NCBI GenBank assembly: GCA_015657535.1
Contig: JADHZB010001308.1
Span: 41,935-105,934 of the forward strand
Source: Nephromyces sp. MM_2019
Lineage: Eukaryota > Apicomplexa > Aconoidasida > Nephromycida
Reading direction: 5' to 3'
Length of the DNA: 64,000 bases
Made by a program: the position numbers and the translations under genes. Each line of letters starts with the position of its first letter. Position 1 is the first letter of the stretch. Under the pieces are notes generated by a model. It did no database searches and had not been told where the DNA came from. It saw only the letters and a list, made by a program, of their open reading frames with translations. This document shows positions 1-12,524 of this stretch, piece after piece.

Positions 1-336
1 TAGGAAGTGTGAGAGAATTTTATAGCCTGATTTCATCTTGTTGGAAATTGCGTAATTTTACTCCTACTAGTCGTGACCGACGTAGTTTAGCTGAAAGTAG
101 TATGCAGAGCTGCGTAGGGGATGCATATAATTACTTTACGATACCCTCATGTACTTTTGTCGGTCAATTGCTTTTCGGTATTTTCGGAGTTTCGCGCATG
201 CCGAGCTAATGAAATATATGACCACTCTAATAAGCTCATTAAGCTGCTATTTTATATTTGTTAGAATCCGTAGATTTAAAGTTCTACTTCCATTTATCCT
301 GCGCAAGATATTCTTTCATTCCTTTCTTCAATTAAG

Positions 337-3300
337 GGTGGAGTCTGTGCAGTCCCATCTCGCACGAGCATTTCTAAAGTTACATGGGAGGCTAAATGAG
401 TATATCAAGGTTTCTTCCTCGGAAACTCCAGTAGCACATCTTCGAGGACTATCGTCCTCTTTACGTACTGCAAGTCGAACTGATAATGGAGTTAGCGCCT
501 ATTCTGGGGTAACTAGCATTGGCTTTGTATACGTCAGCGTAATTGAGTTTTTTTGCTGAATCATTGAGTTTTGTTATAACATATTTTGCATTCAATCAAG
601 TAATTCTTCCTGCTGCTTCTTTGAAATTCATAATGCTGCTATTGGGTTGCCTCTAGTGTTAACTTTACACGTTTCTCAGTTACGCTTCATTTCTTTATCT
701 CATTTTTTGAAGTAACTGCTGGATTATATTTTTCTATTGTCCCTTTTTGACTCAAGTATACCTTTTTCATTTAATTAGTCATCTTTGCTATTTTTTGCTC
801 GCCTCTGCGATAGCCTCTCCTTTTTTTCCTCTCCCAGCAACTATCTCGCTCAGGGATGAAGATTTGCTAGCTTTTCAAATCCCTGGTCCACTATGATATA
901 AGTTTATTATCTTGAATAAATATTTCACTAGGGCAAAGAACAGTTAAATATGATTTAAGTGTGATCCTAGAGCGGAGTAAACGACGAAAAGTGAAGGTTA
1001 ATCAGATTTCCGGGAGGTTTCTAATTTTTTTCAAGCATTGCATGCGCCTATTGAATCATTTTACAATATTATCTAATAAAATAAGGCCTGTTAAATGCTA
1101 CCTAAAAAATTAACACAACTAAAGACTATCATGGCGAATAACTCCTTGGAGAGTTAGCTTTAGTTAAGCTGTTTTTTCCCTTGTTATATTATTAGGTTTG
1201 CCAGTATGTATCAAGGATGATGACACTGTGGTGCAAGAAGGATTATTTGCAGTTGCAACGCTCCTTGAACGCCATCCTACCGCTATCATTGCGTGTCAAG
1301 GCTGTGATTGATGCCCCAAACGACGAGGTTACTGTTTAGTATGACTTAATGAGAACGCGTACTCGCCTCTATTGACTAATTTAATACTTTGGAGATTTCT
1401 CTTTTCGGATGGTTGATGTTTACTTTGGTAGAATACTGGGACTTCGCACTCTGCTTAAAACTTATAATATGAGAATTGGTTTGGCAAGACAGGAATCTTG
1501 TGAATTCTGACTGCTAAGCAAGATTAACGGATTTTGAAGTTTTTAATTTTTATGCTGTTAATACTGTGTGTGCTAGGATTTCACTTCGAACCATTTATAC
1601 TATTTGTTATTTATCCCTAAAAACTTTTTTGGTCTTAAAAATCAAGTAATCAAAGTTGCAATATTCAATTTTCATATATATATTAATTTTAACATTGGCT
1701 TGAACGGTCATAAACCTCTCGATACAAGATATTAAGAGGTCATCGCGTTGGCTTTTCTTGTCTATTCACATTATCATCTCCTCATAACTGCTAATTGAAT
1801 CCGTTCATCTTTTTTGACAAGATTTCTATACCCTGAATGATTGAGTAGCTTCATACAGTATAATTCATGCAATAATTCGACTTTCCATATCCTTATTTTT
1901 TCTCTTCAAGTGTGTCTTTATTTCCAGAATAAAAATGGGTATTAATCAAAGCTTTTATGACTCTTATTTTGGCAAATTTATTTTCAGTTTAATATACAGT
2001 TGCACAATGAAGGAAAGGAATACTGGTATAACCTTGATTTTTCTCGCCCTAGCTGCCCTTTTAATTCTCGATTTTGCTGGCGCCTAGGCGAAGATAGAAG
2101 GTTTTCTCATCTCCTAAAGGTTCAAAAAAGGAGTAACACCGTGAAGAGCGCGGATAATGCTAACTCTTCTTGTGAAAGGCAGCAGGCTATGCGTTGTAAA
2201 GACCTCCACAATGACACGGCCTATTGGAAGATGAAAGGAGCAGAACTCAACTTTAATTTTATAGCCTTGAAAGAAGCATGCGAATTGATTCAAAGCAGAA
2301 CTTGGGACTTTAAGGTAACAATATATATTTTACAAATAATTTTTGAAAAATGCGATGAATTAGTGTTTAAGTAGGGCTCTGCAAGGCTTCTCTTGCTGAC
2401 CAATAATAATTGCATTACCAAGTCATATTTTATGAGCGCCAAAAGTTTGCTGTATTTATGTTTAAAGACCTCACCAAGGGCATTCTTATAGCCTTGCAGT
2501 TCGCTAAGCGTATGGCCCATACTGTAAGCTGAAACGCATCTAAAAGGCGCAGGTTATTGACGAACTATCAGAGTGATGCTGTTGTTTTTTCAAGGAAATT
2601 TTATCTTGGTAAAATTCTATTTTTTTGAATTTTTCATTAGCTTTTTATGAGCGAGACTACCGGTACAATCGGTAAATACCTAGCATGCGAGCACCTAATT
2701 TGGATTACTTAAGTTATAAGCATAATGGGCCTTTTTGGAAGCTCAGCCAGTAAATACATTAGCAAAGAAGTTTTTTTTTGAATCCTTATCTCTCCGTGCC
2801 CTGGGGAAAACTTACAAATTTTATGTGTGCAGCTATAGCGTATTTGCCATGTTAGGCAGTGCTTTAAGCCCACAAACCATCTTTAGCTCTCAAGTTATTT
2901 TGCATAAATATGTTCTTCTCATATCTGCCTAAGTTGTTTCCTCATGCTGCTGTAGTGAGGTTTCTACAGACGCTTTCTAGGAGCATAAGCCATTGTACAG
3001 GAAATAGGCAATCATTATATGAATTTAGATACCATTAGCGAAACCAGATTAAATGCATCAAATTATATAAAATTTTCGCAATGTATTTCTGCAAAAGCAT
3101 CAAAGGATTGTGTTTTGCTCACCCTTGTTGGCACTGTAATATCATTTTGGCTGATCATTGTTTTCTTAGAGGTTTTTGGCAGGGTCGAAATTCTTCACTC
3201 TTTTGGTGATGACGTTTTCATGCCGTTATGCCTGTACCACCAAATTTATTTTCACCAGCTTTTTCCTTTTAGTGATATTGCGTTTGTACGACTATTAAGC

Positions 3301-5400
3301 TTCTTAATACTAGCATCTTAACAGTCGTATAAACACTTTGCATACATTTTTTAACATGCGAAGGGCTGGCATTGCTGCTTGCTGCCCTTAATCAACAAGG
3401 CTGGTAGGTGTATTTCTTCAATTCAGACTCTAAGAGTCTCCCACCCTAGGTTTTTTTTTCGTGTTCCATGCCCACTGATATTTTGAAAATTGCAAAGAAA
3501 AATAGTTGATCAGTGCTTATTTTTATACGCATGAGATTCATGTCGTAGTATTGCACATGAAAATAGACCAATGTGAATACTGGTTGAAACTACTGGTACT
3601 GCCGCGCATGATAAAGATTGTGATCATAGATACTCGGCGGTACTTAGCCCAAAGCGGTACCAGGAGTGCTTCGTTTTTTAGTCTGAGTATATTTGCTGGC
3701 CTGCGCGCGAAAATTAGAAACAATTTATATCGCAACGTACTGCATGCAATTTTGAATACTTTAGCCTCGCCATTGCGGGCTTTTATTTAGTATTTATGGA
3801 GCGTTTTATCTCCTTTGTTTGAACTTGGCATTGTTAGCGTAGTCACAGTGTCTATTTGACTATTTTTTCCATTTTTTTATGAAACTATGTTCAATAGCAA
3901 GAGTTATCACCTGCACGAAAATAGTTTTCTAGAATGCAGACTAACTCTAGTGTGTAGGTTTTAAAATATGGTTCTAGCACGGAGTTTGCCCAGTCGTACG
4001 AGGCCGATTGTAGATTTCAACTTCTAAGATTTTATCTAGGCCATTTTTTTTTATAAGCTTAGTTGCTTCATAGATTTTATGCTTTTTTTAGACGCAAAGA
4101 TTGCATGAATGGTTTTTTACAGGATGAAAAAGATACGGCATATCATTTGTTGAGCCGTTGTTCGCCTATTATTCATTACACTTTATCTATCTAGACCTAA
4201 AGCATTTCATTATCTTCTTTCCATTTGGATTAGTACAGGCGTTTCGCGGACGTCTAAGCAAGCGAGAAAAAGATACGACTGTTAATCCCTTCTGCACTAT
4301 TAGTGAATTGATGCTTCAGCCGATGGAGAATATCGACGCGATTATAGAGGCCGATTTAAGATCAGAAGCTACTCTCAACCACCCAAGGTGAATTATTTTT
4401 TTAATCGTCGAATCTGTGAGCTTCGGCTGAAGAAACGTGGTCGCTTTGAAGTATAAGATGATAGTGCTTGTGAGCTACCGCCCTTTGGTATGATGCGGTA
4501 GAATATTTTCTGCAAATTTTAGATGTCTCGAGATGTCGGCATACCCTGTTTCGGTGTAAATTCTTAACCTTGGAATAGATCGAAAACATATTGGACTGAA
4601 TCTGAGAGGACTCAGTTATATATGTTGTGGCCTATTAATGAACTTGTCCCAGATACGGTACCAAATTCTTGAAGAATCCACATTAAGTTTCATCTATGGG
4701 TTAACATCGTGTGTTAGCTTGTTCACACAAAGTTTTATTTGGTAGCTGTGCAAATAAACATTCTTAGTGACCTTACTTGAACTAAGCATGGATCAGCAAA
4801 CAGCAGGAAGTCCCCTTACTTTTGCCAAGTATGTGAACTCTTTAACACAATACTAGAGTGCCTTCCGCTGCATTTACAGGTGCACATTAAAGATCGTTGG
4901 GGACCGATTTCTTTACAAGATGATACGCAATATAGTAGGAACTCTCGTTCAGGTATGCAAGTGCCGCATAGAGGATCATGCTAGGCTACATCTAGGTTAT
5001 ATTAAGCGCAAGGGACTAATATCTCGATCAGTTTCACGGTAAAAACGGTGGTTTACATAAAAAGGCTTGAAGGTTGGAACATTTTGTAGCTATAATTCGT
5101 GCGGCAGGTGTGTGGATATGTGAAGTGGGTAACCGCTTTTAGTGAGTAGGATACAGATTTAGCAAAATTTTTGGGCAGAAAATACCATGACTAACCGCTT
5201 TTGTAATATTTTTATTTTTTTAGGTTGCATTCGGAAAGTGCACCGTTTCTGATGTGAGGTACTGCTTGGAAAATGGAAATTTCCCTCATAAAGTGCAAAA
5301 ACTTACGGCACCACCTGAGGCTCTTACTCTTCGCTGTGTTTATTTAGATGAAACGATACGGAAACGCTTTCGAGAGTCGAGAAAGAGATACCAGGCATAG
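337..5400 (+). CDS. TruA-type tRNA pseudouridine synthase (5' partial)
   Basis: Likely isomerises uridine to pseudouridine in tRNA (TruA/PUS family). Exons: 337-508, 1196-1327, 1988-2314, 4239-4387, 4880-4952, 5224-5400; phases agree across every junction and all introns are GT-AG. Seen: an 'ESVQSHLARAF' stretch like the family's SVQ segment; 'ASRTDNGVSAY', whose Asp fits the catalytic position of the RTD motif; 'LNAILPLSLRV'; 'GKEYWYNLDF'; 'WDFKAFRG' spanning a junction (family HDFSAFRG); 'GDRFLYKMIRNIVGTLVQ'; and a C-terminal 'APPEALTLRCVYLDE', stop at 5398. About 342 residues are visible. The N-terminal segment (YDGT..GWQ region) is missing and must lie left of position 1, since exon 337 needs two bases from an upstream exon. 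An insertion of some 45 polar residues sits in exon 3. Whether it resembles cytosolic or organellar PUS enzymes cannot be told. Confidence 0.92.
2315..4238 (+). other. Long intron of the TruA-like gene
   Basis: This 1.9 kb intron contains several open frames with exon-like edges (around 2500-2532, 2750-2932, 3002-3134, 3506-3790). The exons on either side join in phase to give WDFK-AFRG, exactly where the TruA family has HDFSAFRG without insertion, so these frames are best read as non-coding. I see no mobile element. Confidence 0.7.
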
Positions 5401-8295
5401 TAGCAAGTTATTGTGATGTCCAAATATCCATAAGTCCTCAACTCGGTCCTCAATGTAGCTTTAGCACGAAAGGTGTCTCCGACGAATTTGATTTGATAAG
5501 CAGGTTGAAGACGGTGTGGCATGACGGGAGAAACCTGTTTTTGACTTAACTTTCAAAAACCAGACGAAGCGTCTTTTTTTGGTTTATCAAGTAAAAGCCT
5601 CAATTACATTTCACGATTTTTGTGAAGTAGTTTTCAGTAGTAAGGCCCTTAATGAGCCCTAAATTCTGACTAGCGGACTGAGTGACTGCAGAATATTTTT
5701 TTTACAAAATATCCCTTTACTGGGACTGATGATTCTGATCATGCTAGCAAAAACATGATCTAAGCATAAGGAAGTAAATTCACTACAATCTTTAAGCATA
5801 AGGGGTTGAGGCATAGTGCCGTTCGCCTTGTTTCAGGAATAAAGAAGCATAGCCAAGGAGACAGCCATTGCACTGTCCAAACAGTGTTGAGAAAATATCC
5901 CATCTACACTGCTGAGGACAGGTAAAAAAAGTCAACTGAGCGCTGGTAGCGATATGATGTCTCACACCTAATTGCATAACAGTGGGGACGGGGTCCCCGT
6001 AATTTTCAAGTCAAGCAGTTTCTAAAAAGTATTGGCATACTAGAGCGCGCATATAAAGCTCCGTGTGGATGACGTGCACCATGGGGGTAAAACTTATTGT
6101 GAATTGATACCTCGATTATAGCGAAGAAACTATGGTGAGGCTATGTTCATGATCACGACAATACAGTTTACCACATATTAGTTGTTTAAATATATTAAAT
6201 TTCTTGCTGCGCTAACAAAAAAAATTTACCTGATTGATACAGGGCTGTGGATAGGCCCATTTTTATACGCAGCTGCAGCAAGCAGTACTGCAGCAACGCG
6301 GTAAGGCATTCCCAATGACAGTACTATTGAGGTAATCGACTCCACAAAATTGACAGCAATCGTCCGGGGCTTCTCTCTCTCCTGTCGTAACTTTAGTTAC
6401 GGTACAACTGGTGGGAAAATCCATAACTTGATTAGAAGCTTACGAGGCTGTCATAATAGCTTGGTTGAATTACATTCCCGGTACGGCTAATTTTCTCTGA
6501 AAAATTATCACAAAAAAACAATGTAATGATCTTTAGAAAATAGTTATGACGAAGTAAGCAAGCGATTTCAATGGCTATATCCTGAATTTTCAAAATTATT
6601 TTTGTGGTAAATGTGAAAAAAAATGCTTTTCATGCAAATGCTGCATTAATTACCGACAATGCGTTTGCAACGTGAGTATGGCAACAAAGGCTGGTCAATT
6701 CAGACCCAAGAGAGGCCAAAACCATGATACTGGCATGAAAATCCTTCGAAGATTGCACATAATTAATATAATAAATATGCGGGAGTGTACTCTAAAGATT
6801 GAATTTATCAATAAATTGAAGGAAAAAACAGGGGAAAGCATATCGACTAAGACCAAAAATGTACACGAGAATTGCAATTACTGAGTTTCAGCTTATACGC
6901 GGTACGAAAAATTTTGTGTTGTTTGTGAGCTATACATAGTACTTACGTGAGGCCTATAACGAGTTGAGTAGCAATGTAGCAAACTTGACATGGCTACACC
7001 TGCATATGGCACGGTATATAGTCTGTATAGCCATGTCTACAGCTACATTAAAATCTTGGAAGTTATAGGTACCATTAGCTGCTATTGTACCACCAAACTG
7101 CTTCCAATTCATCAAGGCTACTCCGGAAAAAACTTCAAGGTGTGATTAGAGGACGGCACACGCATAAATACCTGATAGCTGCCATTTAGTGGTTGAAAAA
7201 GGGGTGCATCAAAGTAATATTACTTGGCACCTCTAGCTTGCATTATTTCGCTGGATGCTGCTGTGAAGGGCCTTAGGGATGGCCGAAACAAAATAGTGCT
7301 CCGTAGTGACTCCAGACAAGAAGGCCTATATAAAGGATATGTAAGCGAGTATGCTAGCGAAAAGGAAAGCTTATGTTTCAGATTATTACACTCAGATGAA
7401 ACAAGGGTGGGTGTGAAAATTTTAGGACCTAGTTTAATTACCAGGTACGACCATATTTGGGCCAAAATCTCGCGAAAACTAAAAGAATCCCATTTATACC
7501 GAAGACAGAAATGTTACTAGGAATGATTACGCAGTATATTAATTATCTGCAATCTAATAGAGGCATTTTCCCCTAGTTTACGCACTGCAAAGTACGACGG
7601 CTCCCATGTGCAGCTTTATGTTTGTCAGTAAACTTGCAGTGGTCCAGCTGATTGAAAGTGAATCTTCCTTCAACTATTACTGCGATCAAAGCAGGTCTTG
7701 TCAGCAGAGGATATCACATTAAGTGCTTTCCGCTGGCATTTCGTGTATTTTTTCCGGGTCGAAGAATATAAACTGCATCGAGACATACCTGTTGAAGATT
7801 GTCGTGCGCACAGAAGCACTCGCGTTACGCTGTTGCTTACACAGCCACCTCACTTTCGGCCCGTTGCTGGGCGTTGACAGGTCTGATGAATGCGGAACAT
7901 GCCTCGTAACTTGGGCCTACATGGAGCTTGCAATCATAAAGATCACAGATTTTGCGCAGCCTTTTTACTCTTCAAATTTTCTCGAGTGACCAATACAAGG
8001 CTACTTCTCCAATTCACTAATTGACGTTTTTGAGTTTCTGCTGACTTTTTTTGATCAGGCCATTGCTACTAGTGCGCTCGGCACCACTCGAATCAGCGCA
8101 TGTGTGAGAATTTTAAGCAAGCAGACATTCTTGGGTAAAGAAAAGTAGCACCTTGTGAAACGCTTTGAGAGTAGTATTGGAAATCAAGACTTCCTTACAT
8201 TTTCACGGTGGAACTCCGATGCAAGACTGAGCCGCTTAGCCACTTTCTTTGCTCTTTATCTTGTGTCCATACGTTAATAGAAGTTCAAAGGCAAG
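5401..8295. other. Intergenic region without a supported gene
   Basis: Between the stop of the TruA-like gene and the start of TFB5. Open frames at 6672-6884, 7224-7520 and 7723-7989 lack recognisable motifs and consistent splice phases. A TATAAA-like string occurs near 7326 with no convincing gene behind it. A nested inverted repeat lies at 6973-7049 (listed separately). Confidence 0.5.
6973..7049. repeat. Nested inverted repeat (stem-loop)
   Basis: Outer arms AATGTAGC (6973-6980) and GCTACATT (7042-7049) are perfect complements. Inner arms GACATGGCTA (6987-6996) and TAGCCATGTC (7028-7037) are also perfect complements. Short unpaired spacers separate the two levels, and the terminal loop is 31 bases. 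It could be a small fold-back element or a structured RNA; nothing flanking it shows target-site duplications. Confidence 0.7.
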
Positions 8296-10881
8296 ATGGT
8301 TTCAGCGCTCCAAGGCATTCTGGTTAAATGGTGCCGCTAAATGCACCTTTATTATACTTTGTGTATAGATTTTTTTTTGCAATATTATGCCTAAACAGCG
8401 CGTGGTGGAGTTACTACTTACTTATCTCTTATTTTTGCCGCTGTACACTTTTGGGTTGTTTGAGTATATAGCTTCAAAAAAAGTGGGTATGCTAGTGGCT
8501 TGAGCAGGATAATATGTATAGCCATCAATATGGGATCATATGGCAAGTTTAGGCATAGCAACGTTTTTGCTTTATTGATTATTCTTCCGCTATGTTCCTC
8601 TTTGAAGCCGTTGCGTACCCCATCGTGAGGCGTTTCTCTCTGTAGTCACCACCCTTGCTTGTTTGATGAGCATACGACTTTTTGGGTGGGACGGCGATTT
8701 TATATTTGAAAGGGATATGATCTGCCTGAAAATAATGTATTGGGGACAAAGCTTGCTTAAGTTGCCGCTAGCTTTGAGAGTCATGTCTTTTGAACCGACA
8801 TATTCAATGTTTGTCACATCGGCTACTTTTTATCGTTTGAGATATTTTTACTCCCGTCTGGAGTTGGATTCCTTGAACTCCTCTATTGGGGGATGTTGAG
8901 AGTAGAGCATGGTGGCGCTAGTTACCTGTTTCCAGCTTATTTCCCACTTGTGTACTTTCACAACTAGCTCTATAAGCATTTTCATACTCCCTCATGCAAG
9001 GCACCACGCTTTATATAATGTGTGCAAAGTTCTGATCATGCGAAGCAGTTAAAACACCTCAAATTCACCGCATAATCATATAGATATTGTTCTGCTTTTT
9101 CTCCCCTTGCTTTTATTGCAGCGATCCACCAACCATGGAAATCATTATGCAGCTTAATGAGACCAAGGGATTTGTAATAGAAAAACTAGACGATTCGTGT
9201 GTCCTCTGCAAAGAAGTAGTTAGCGATTTTCTCGAGGTTAGTATAGCTGCTTTTAAAAATTGAATGGGTTGTACTCATCAGAAGTATAGAAGTCTTTTAA
9301 CTCTTTTTTTGTAATACGGTAGATGGGTTTCTCATTGGTAATTTTACAAGCAATAAAATAGCACCACAGCATATTTTTTATCTCGCCATTCTGCTATTAG
9401 TTTCCTAAAGCTATCCAGTGCACATTTAGATGCTTTATTTCTGCGTAATAAATATGTTTTATTGTCTAAGGTTTTTGCCTTCCTATGCCCCAATCGTAAA
9501 AAAATGAGCTTTGGGTGTAGCTTCAAGTTTTTGACAAGAAAGAAAAGCCCATATATTTTGTTAATTGATCGATGTTCATCCGCGTCTGTTGAAAATTTCT
9601 TACCAGCGAGATGCTGACAGTTTTAGATATAAGCAACTTAGTCAGTCGATCCGTGATATTTACCAAAGGCCAGCGAATTACTTGCTTCAATATTAAGCAC
9701 TTTTTTAAATTTTTAAGTTTACACCCTTTTAAATCTGGTTCCCCCACCTTCTATACATCCCTTACGTATATTAAAGTACACCTCTTAGCATGCCCGGCTG
9801 AGTTACTAGTATGGATGCACTTCGTTTGTAGACAGCACGCTTACCTTTCATTTTTTATATATCATGTAGTTTTGAACGATAGAGAGTTGCGCTTCTTGAA
9901 GTGGATCTGGTAAGGCAGATACAACTTGCTCACTTCCTCAAGGTTGTTTATTTACTATTTATGCCAATTAAGAATATTAGTCGAAGGATATAAATTCGTG
10001 AGCAGCACGCAAGCTCCTCTATTTTCATTGGTCCTCCTTTTCTTGACTGTATATTGCCTCAATTTTTTTAGCAAAAAGTTGAACTATTGGGGTCTGTTCA
10101 GGTTGTTTCGGCACTGCTTGCTTTGCTCCAAAGTGCAGCTTCATATATTGGTATAAGATTTTTTACTGAATTCCATCAATACGAGGTCCTCCTGTCTATG
10201 ATTCTTTGCATGAAGCAGGTGTTTTTTTCGCAATCCGCGATGCCCTTCCATATAATTGTATATGAATTGAATCTTTTGCGTCATATCTTTCGTTAAATTA
10301 AGAACTACGAATTTTATGGGGTGAATATACAGGATACTGCCCATTCTAGCCTATGTATGTAGCATTTATGGAGCCAAAGGGATGCTGTGAAATATTATTT
10401 CAATTGAACTTAATCATATTACTCAGCTTGCATGCACTGAAGTGATTTTTAGGCGTATGACGCAGTGAATAGCCCTGCCGGGCTGAGTTGGTATGTAGTT
10501 TTTGCTTTTCCTACATGCTCTATTATTATGCTTACACAGAATTCCCATACCTTTTTGCTCTACATTTTTATGTGTACCCTTTGTCGGAGGTGCCTAGATC
10601 TTAGGTTTGCTCGATGACCTTTAAGTCTCATCTCTCATTTTGTAGCACCGAGCATTCACTTTCTTAAAAAGTTATCTATTGAATTTTTTATTGCCTTTAA
10701 GGTCTACCGCCTTAGCCTTAGTCCTAACATCCACATAATGGTCAAAGATTGATTCCTTTTTATTTTCATTTAGGAAGAAGTTATGAAGAGGCTGGAGATG
10801 GCGGAAAGGGTGGCTGCTGAGTTTATGAAAGAGGTCAGGGCTGAGCAGCAGAATCCACAGGAGGACGACTCAAACCTTTGA
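8296..10881 (+). CDS. GTF2H5: TFIIH subunit 5 (TFB5/TTDA), complete
   Basis: The smallest TFIIH core subunit, which binds and stabilises p52/TFB2 and supports XPB activity in transcription and nucleotide excision repair; nuclear. Three exons: 8296-8330, 9122-9236, 10774-10881 (phases 2 and 0, GT-AG), encoding 85 residues. The start is MVSALQGILVKC, matching the family's MV.VLKGVL..CD start, so ATG 8296 is secure. Exon 2 has 'CDPPTMEIIMQLNE' (family CDPAMKQFLL.LDE), then 'FVIEKLDDSCVL' (family FIIQDLDDTH.FV) and 'VVSDFLEEEV'. Family proteins are about 70 residues; the extra length is a charged C-terminal helix ending in an acidic tail (EDD). The middle segment is a few residues shorter than usual. 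Introns of 791 and 1537 nt dwarf the 258 nt of coding sequence. Confidence 0.93.
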
Positions 10882-12524
10882 GAAACCGTTGCTACATTTT
10901 CAATGAAGATTATTGTGCAAGCGCAATCTTTACCAGTCAAAACTACACTTAATTATTGGTCAGACATTCAGGTTATGTAGACACCTGCAGAACATCCTCT
11001 AATTCCTGATTTAGCAGGATGTTAAGCGATCAATATTTGCCGAGTCGGCATCGCTATCAATGAGATGTTTTATACACGTATATCACGTTTTTCGTAGCAC
11101 TTACAGAGTGCTATATTTTCATGCCCCCCGCGCTGAAGATTAACTTAAAAGTCTGCAGTTTGCCCGTAGAAGCTATATCACTTATTGTGTTCCCAAGTAC
11201 TGATTCGTAAATTTGAATTAACTGATTCTAGGCATAGAAGTGCAGGCATTAAAAAATATTCCTTTAACTTTGGTTCAAGGAAAAAAATTTCGCTCTTATC
11301 CCATAGATTGATCAAAGGTAGCATGATAGCATGTCAGGGCTGGGTGCATCGTGCAGAACAAATATGCTATGAAATTTATCTCTAAATGTTTCATTTGATA
11401 TACCATATTGAAAAATAATCAATACGCGCCCTACGACTTAGCCTGCTTAAGGGGAGAATAACAAGCATGCAATCACTCCCCATGATGCAGCACCATAGAA
11501 ACAAGGGTTTAAAAATAGTAACTTTTAAGATATCTCTTCAAATATTATTCGGTGTTGGCACTTCATAGAAACTATTGATGAGGTTGAGCGGAGAATTGAC
11601 TCCACCGCGCAGATTTTGCTTAAGCCGCTTAAAGGACTACATAAACAATAGTTTATGCCACTATGTACATAGAATGTTCTTATTTGCTAAGTCTTGTGGC
11701 AATTTCGCATTTTGCAGTGTTAACCGTATGTCTATAGTATCACTAATTAGCAGTCTTTGCGATGTCAAGAAACATGATTCTAGCATGCGTGCATAGTAAG
11801 CTAGGCGGGGTACCAGTTACTGGATGACGCTGGATTCAGGCAAAAAGTATTGTCGGGACTAGTATCCAGATGCTTAAGTTACTCATGGGAGTCTTACGCT
11901 TAGCTCTAGATAGGAAAACTCTCCTGGTTAATGTCGCTGTTGCCTTCGTGGAATTAAGCAGACATGCACCTTCTTGTGGCCTTCCCGTCTGGCGGCTAAT
12001 GGGATAGTTTCCATTCCTTAATAAACGCTTGATGCTCTAGTGCTCTTGACAAGCTGTCTTGGTACATCCTCTGACTCTGGAACCGGTTTATCTTCTGTAG
12101 CGGGCAACGGCATTCAAAGTAGGAATAGCAGGGAAGAAATTTAATTTTCTGTTATTTCGAATAAGAAAGCTAACACGTTAGATCTTTCAGCGGCCGTGCG
12201 ATATTTTCATATTGTCATAATTGTTATAGCGGTTCACACATTTTGATTCCCATCAAAATGTGTGAACCGCTATAACAAGCTGAAGTTCTACTTCGCATTA
12301 AAACCCCTGAATAAAACTAGATAAAAAGAGTCATAACTCACAAGCATGGGGCCAGCACTTTTATTCTGTGAAAAAGGAAAACTTCAGGAAATGGGGCTGT
12401 GAGTAAATGGCATAAAAAAACTAACTTGGTAGGCCTACTTTCTATTTTTCTTCCAGCACTGATAACTGTGAAGCTATCTTTACTTGCTTTAAACCGGCTA
12501 AAATGGGCGTTGCCGAACATTGTT
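10882..12524. other. Intergenic region; contains a perfect hairpin
   Basis: Convergent gap between TFB5 (+) and the membrane-protein gene (-). Open frames at 11185-11385 and 11575-11796 show no motifs or supported splice sites. The one clear structure is the hairpin at 12221-12278, listed separately. Confidence 0.5.
12221..12278. repeat. Perfect 27-bp inverted repeat with 4-nt loop
   Basis: Left arm 12221-12247 begins TTGTTATAGCGGTTCACACA; right arm 12252-12278 is its exact reverse complement; the loop is TCCC. Lying about 250 bp beyond the 3' end of the minus-strand gene and 1.3 kb beyond TFB5, it is far too long and perfect to be chance. It may be a fold-back transposon remnant, a small-RNA precursor or a 3'-end structure. 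Confidence 0.95.

Noticed and set aside
4..113. Upstream exon of the TruA-like gene (open frame ending at a GTAGGG donor)
   Set aside because: It ends in phase 0, whereas exon 337-508 needs two carried bases, and it lacks the expected YDGT/GWQ segment. Using an acceptor at 351-352 instead would fix phase but delete the conserved SVQ motif.
149..559. 136-codon open frame as a stand-alone gene
   Set aside because: Only its second half (337-508) is coding; it is an exon of the TruA-like gene with a clear acceptor at 335-336 and donor at 509. The first part is intron.
2500..3790. Apparent chain of phase-0 exons inside the TruA-like gene
   Set aside because: The flanking exons already join to WDFK-AFRG as the family requires; inserting these would break a conserved element.
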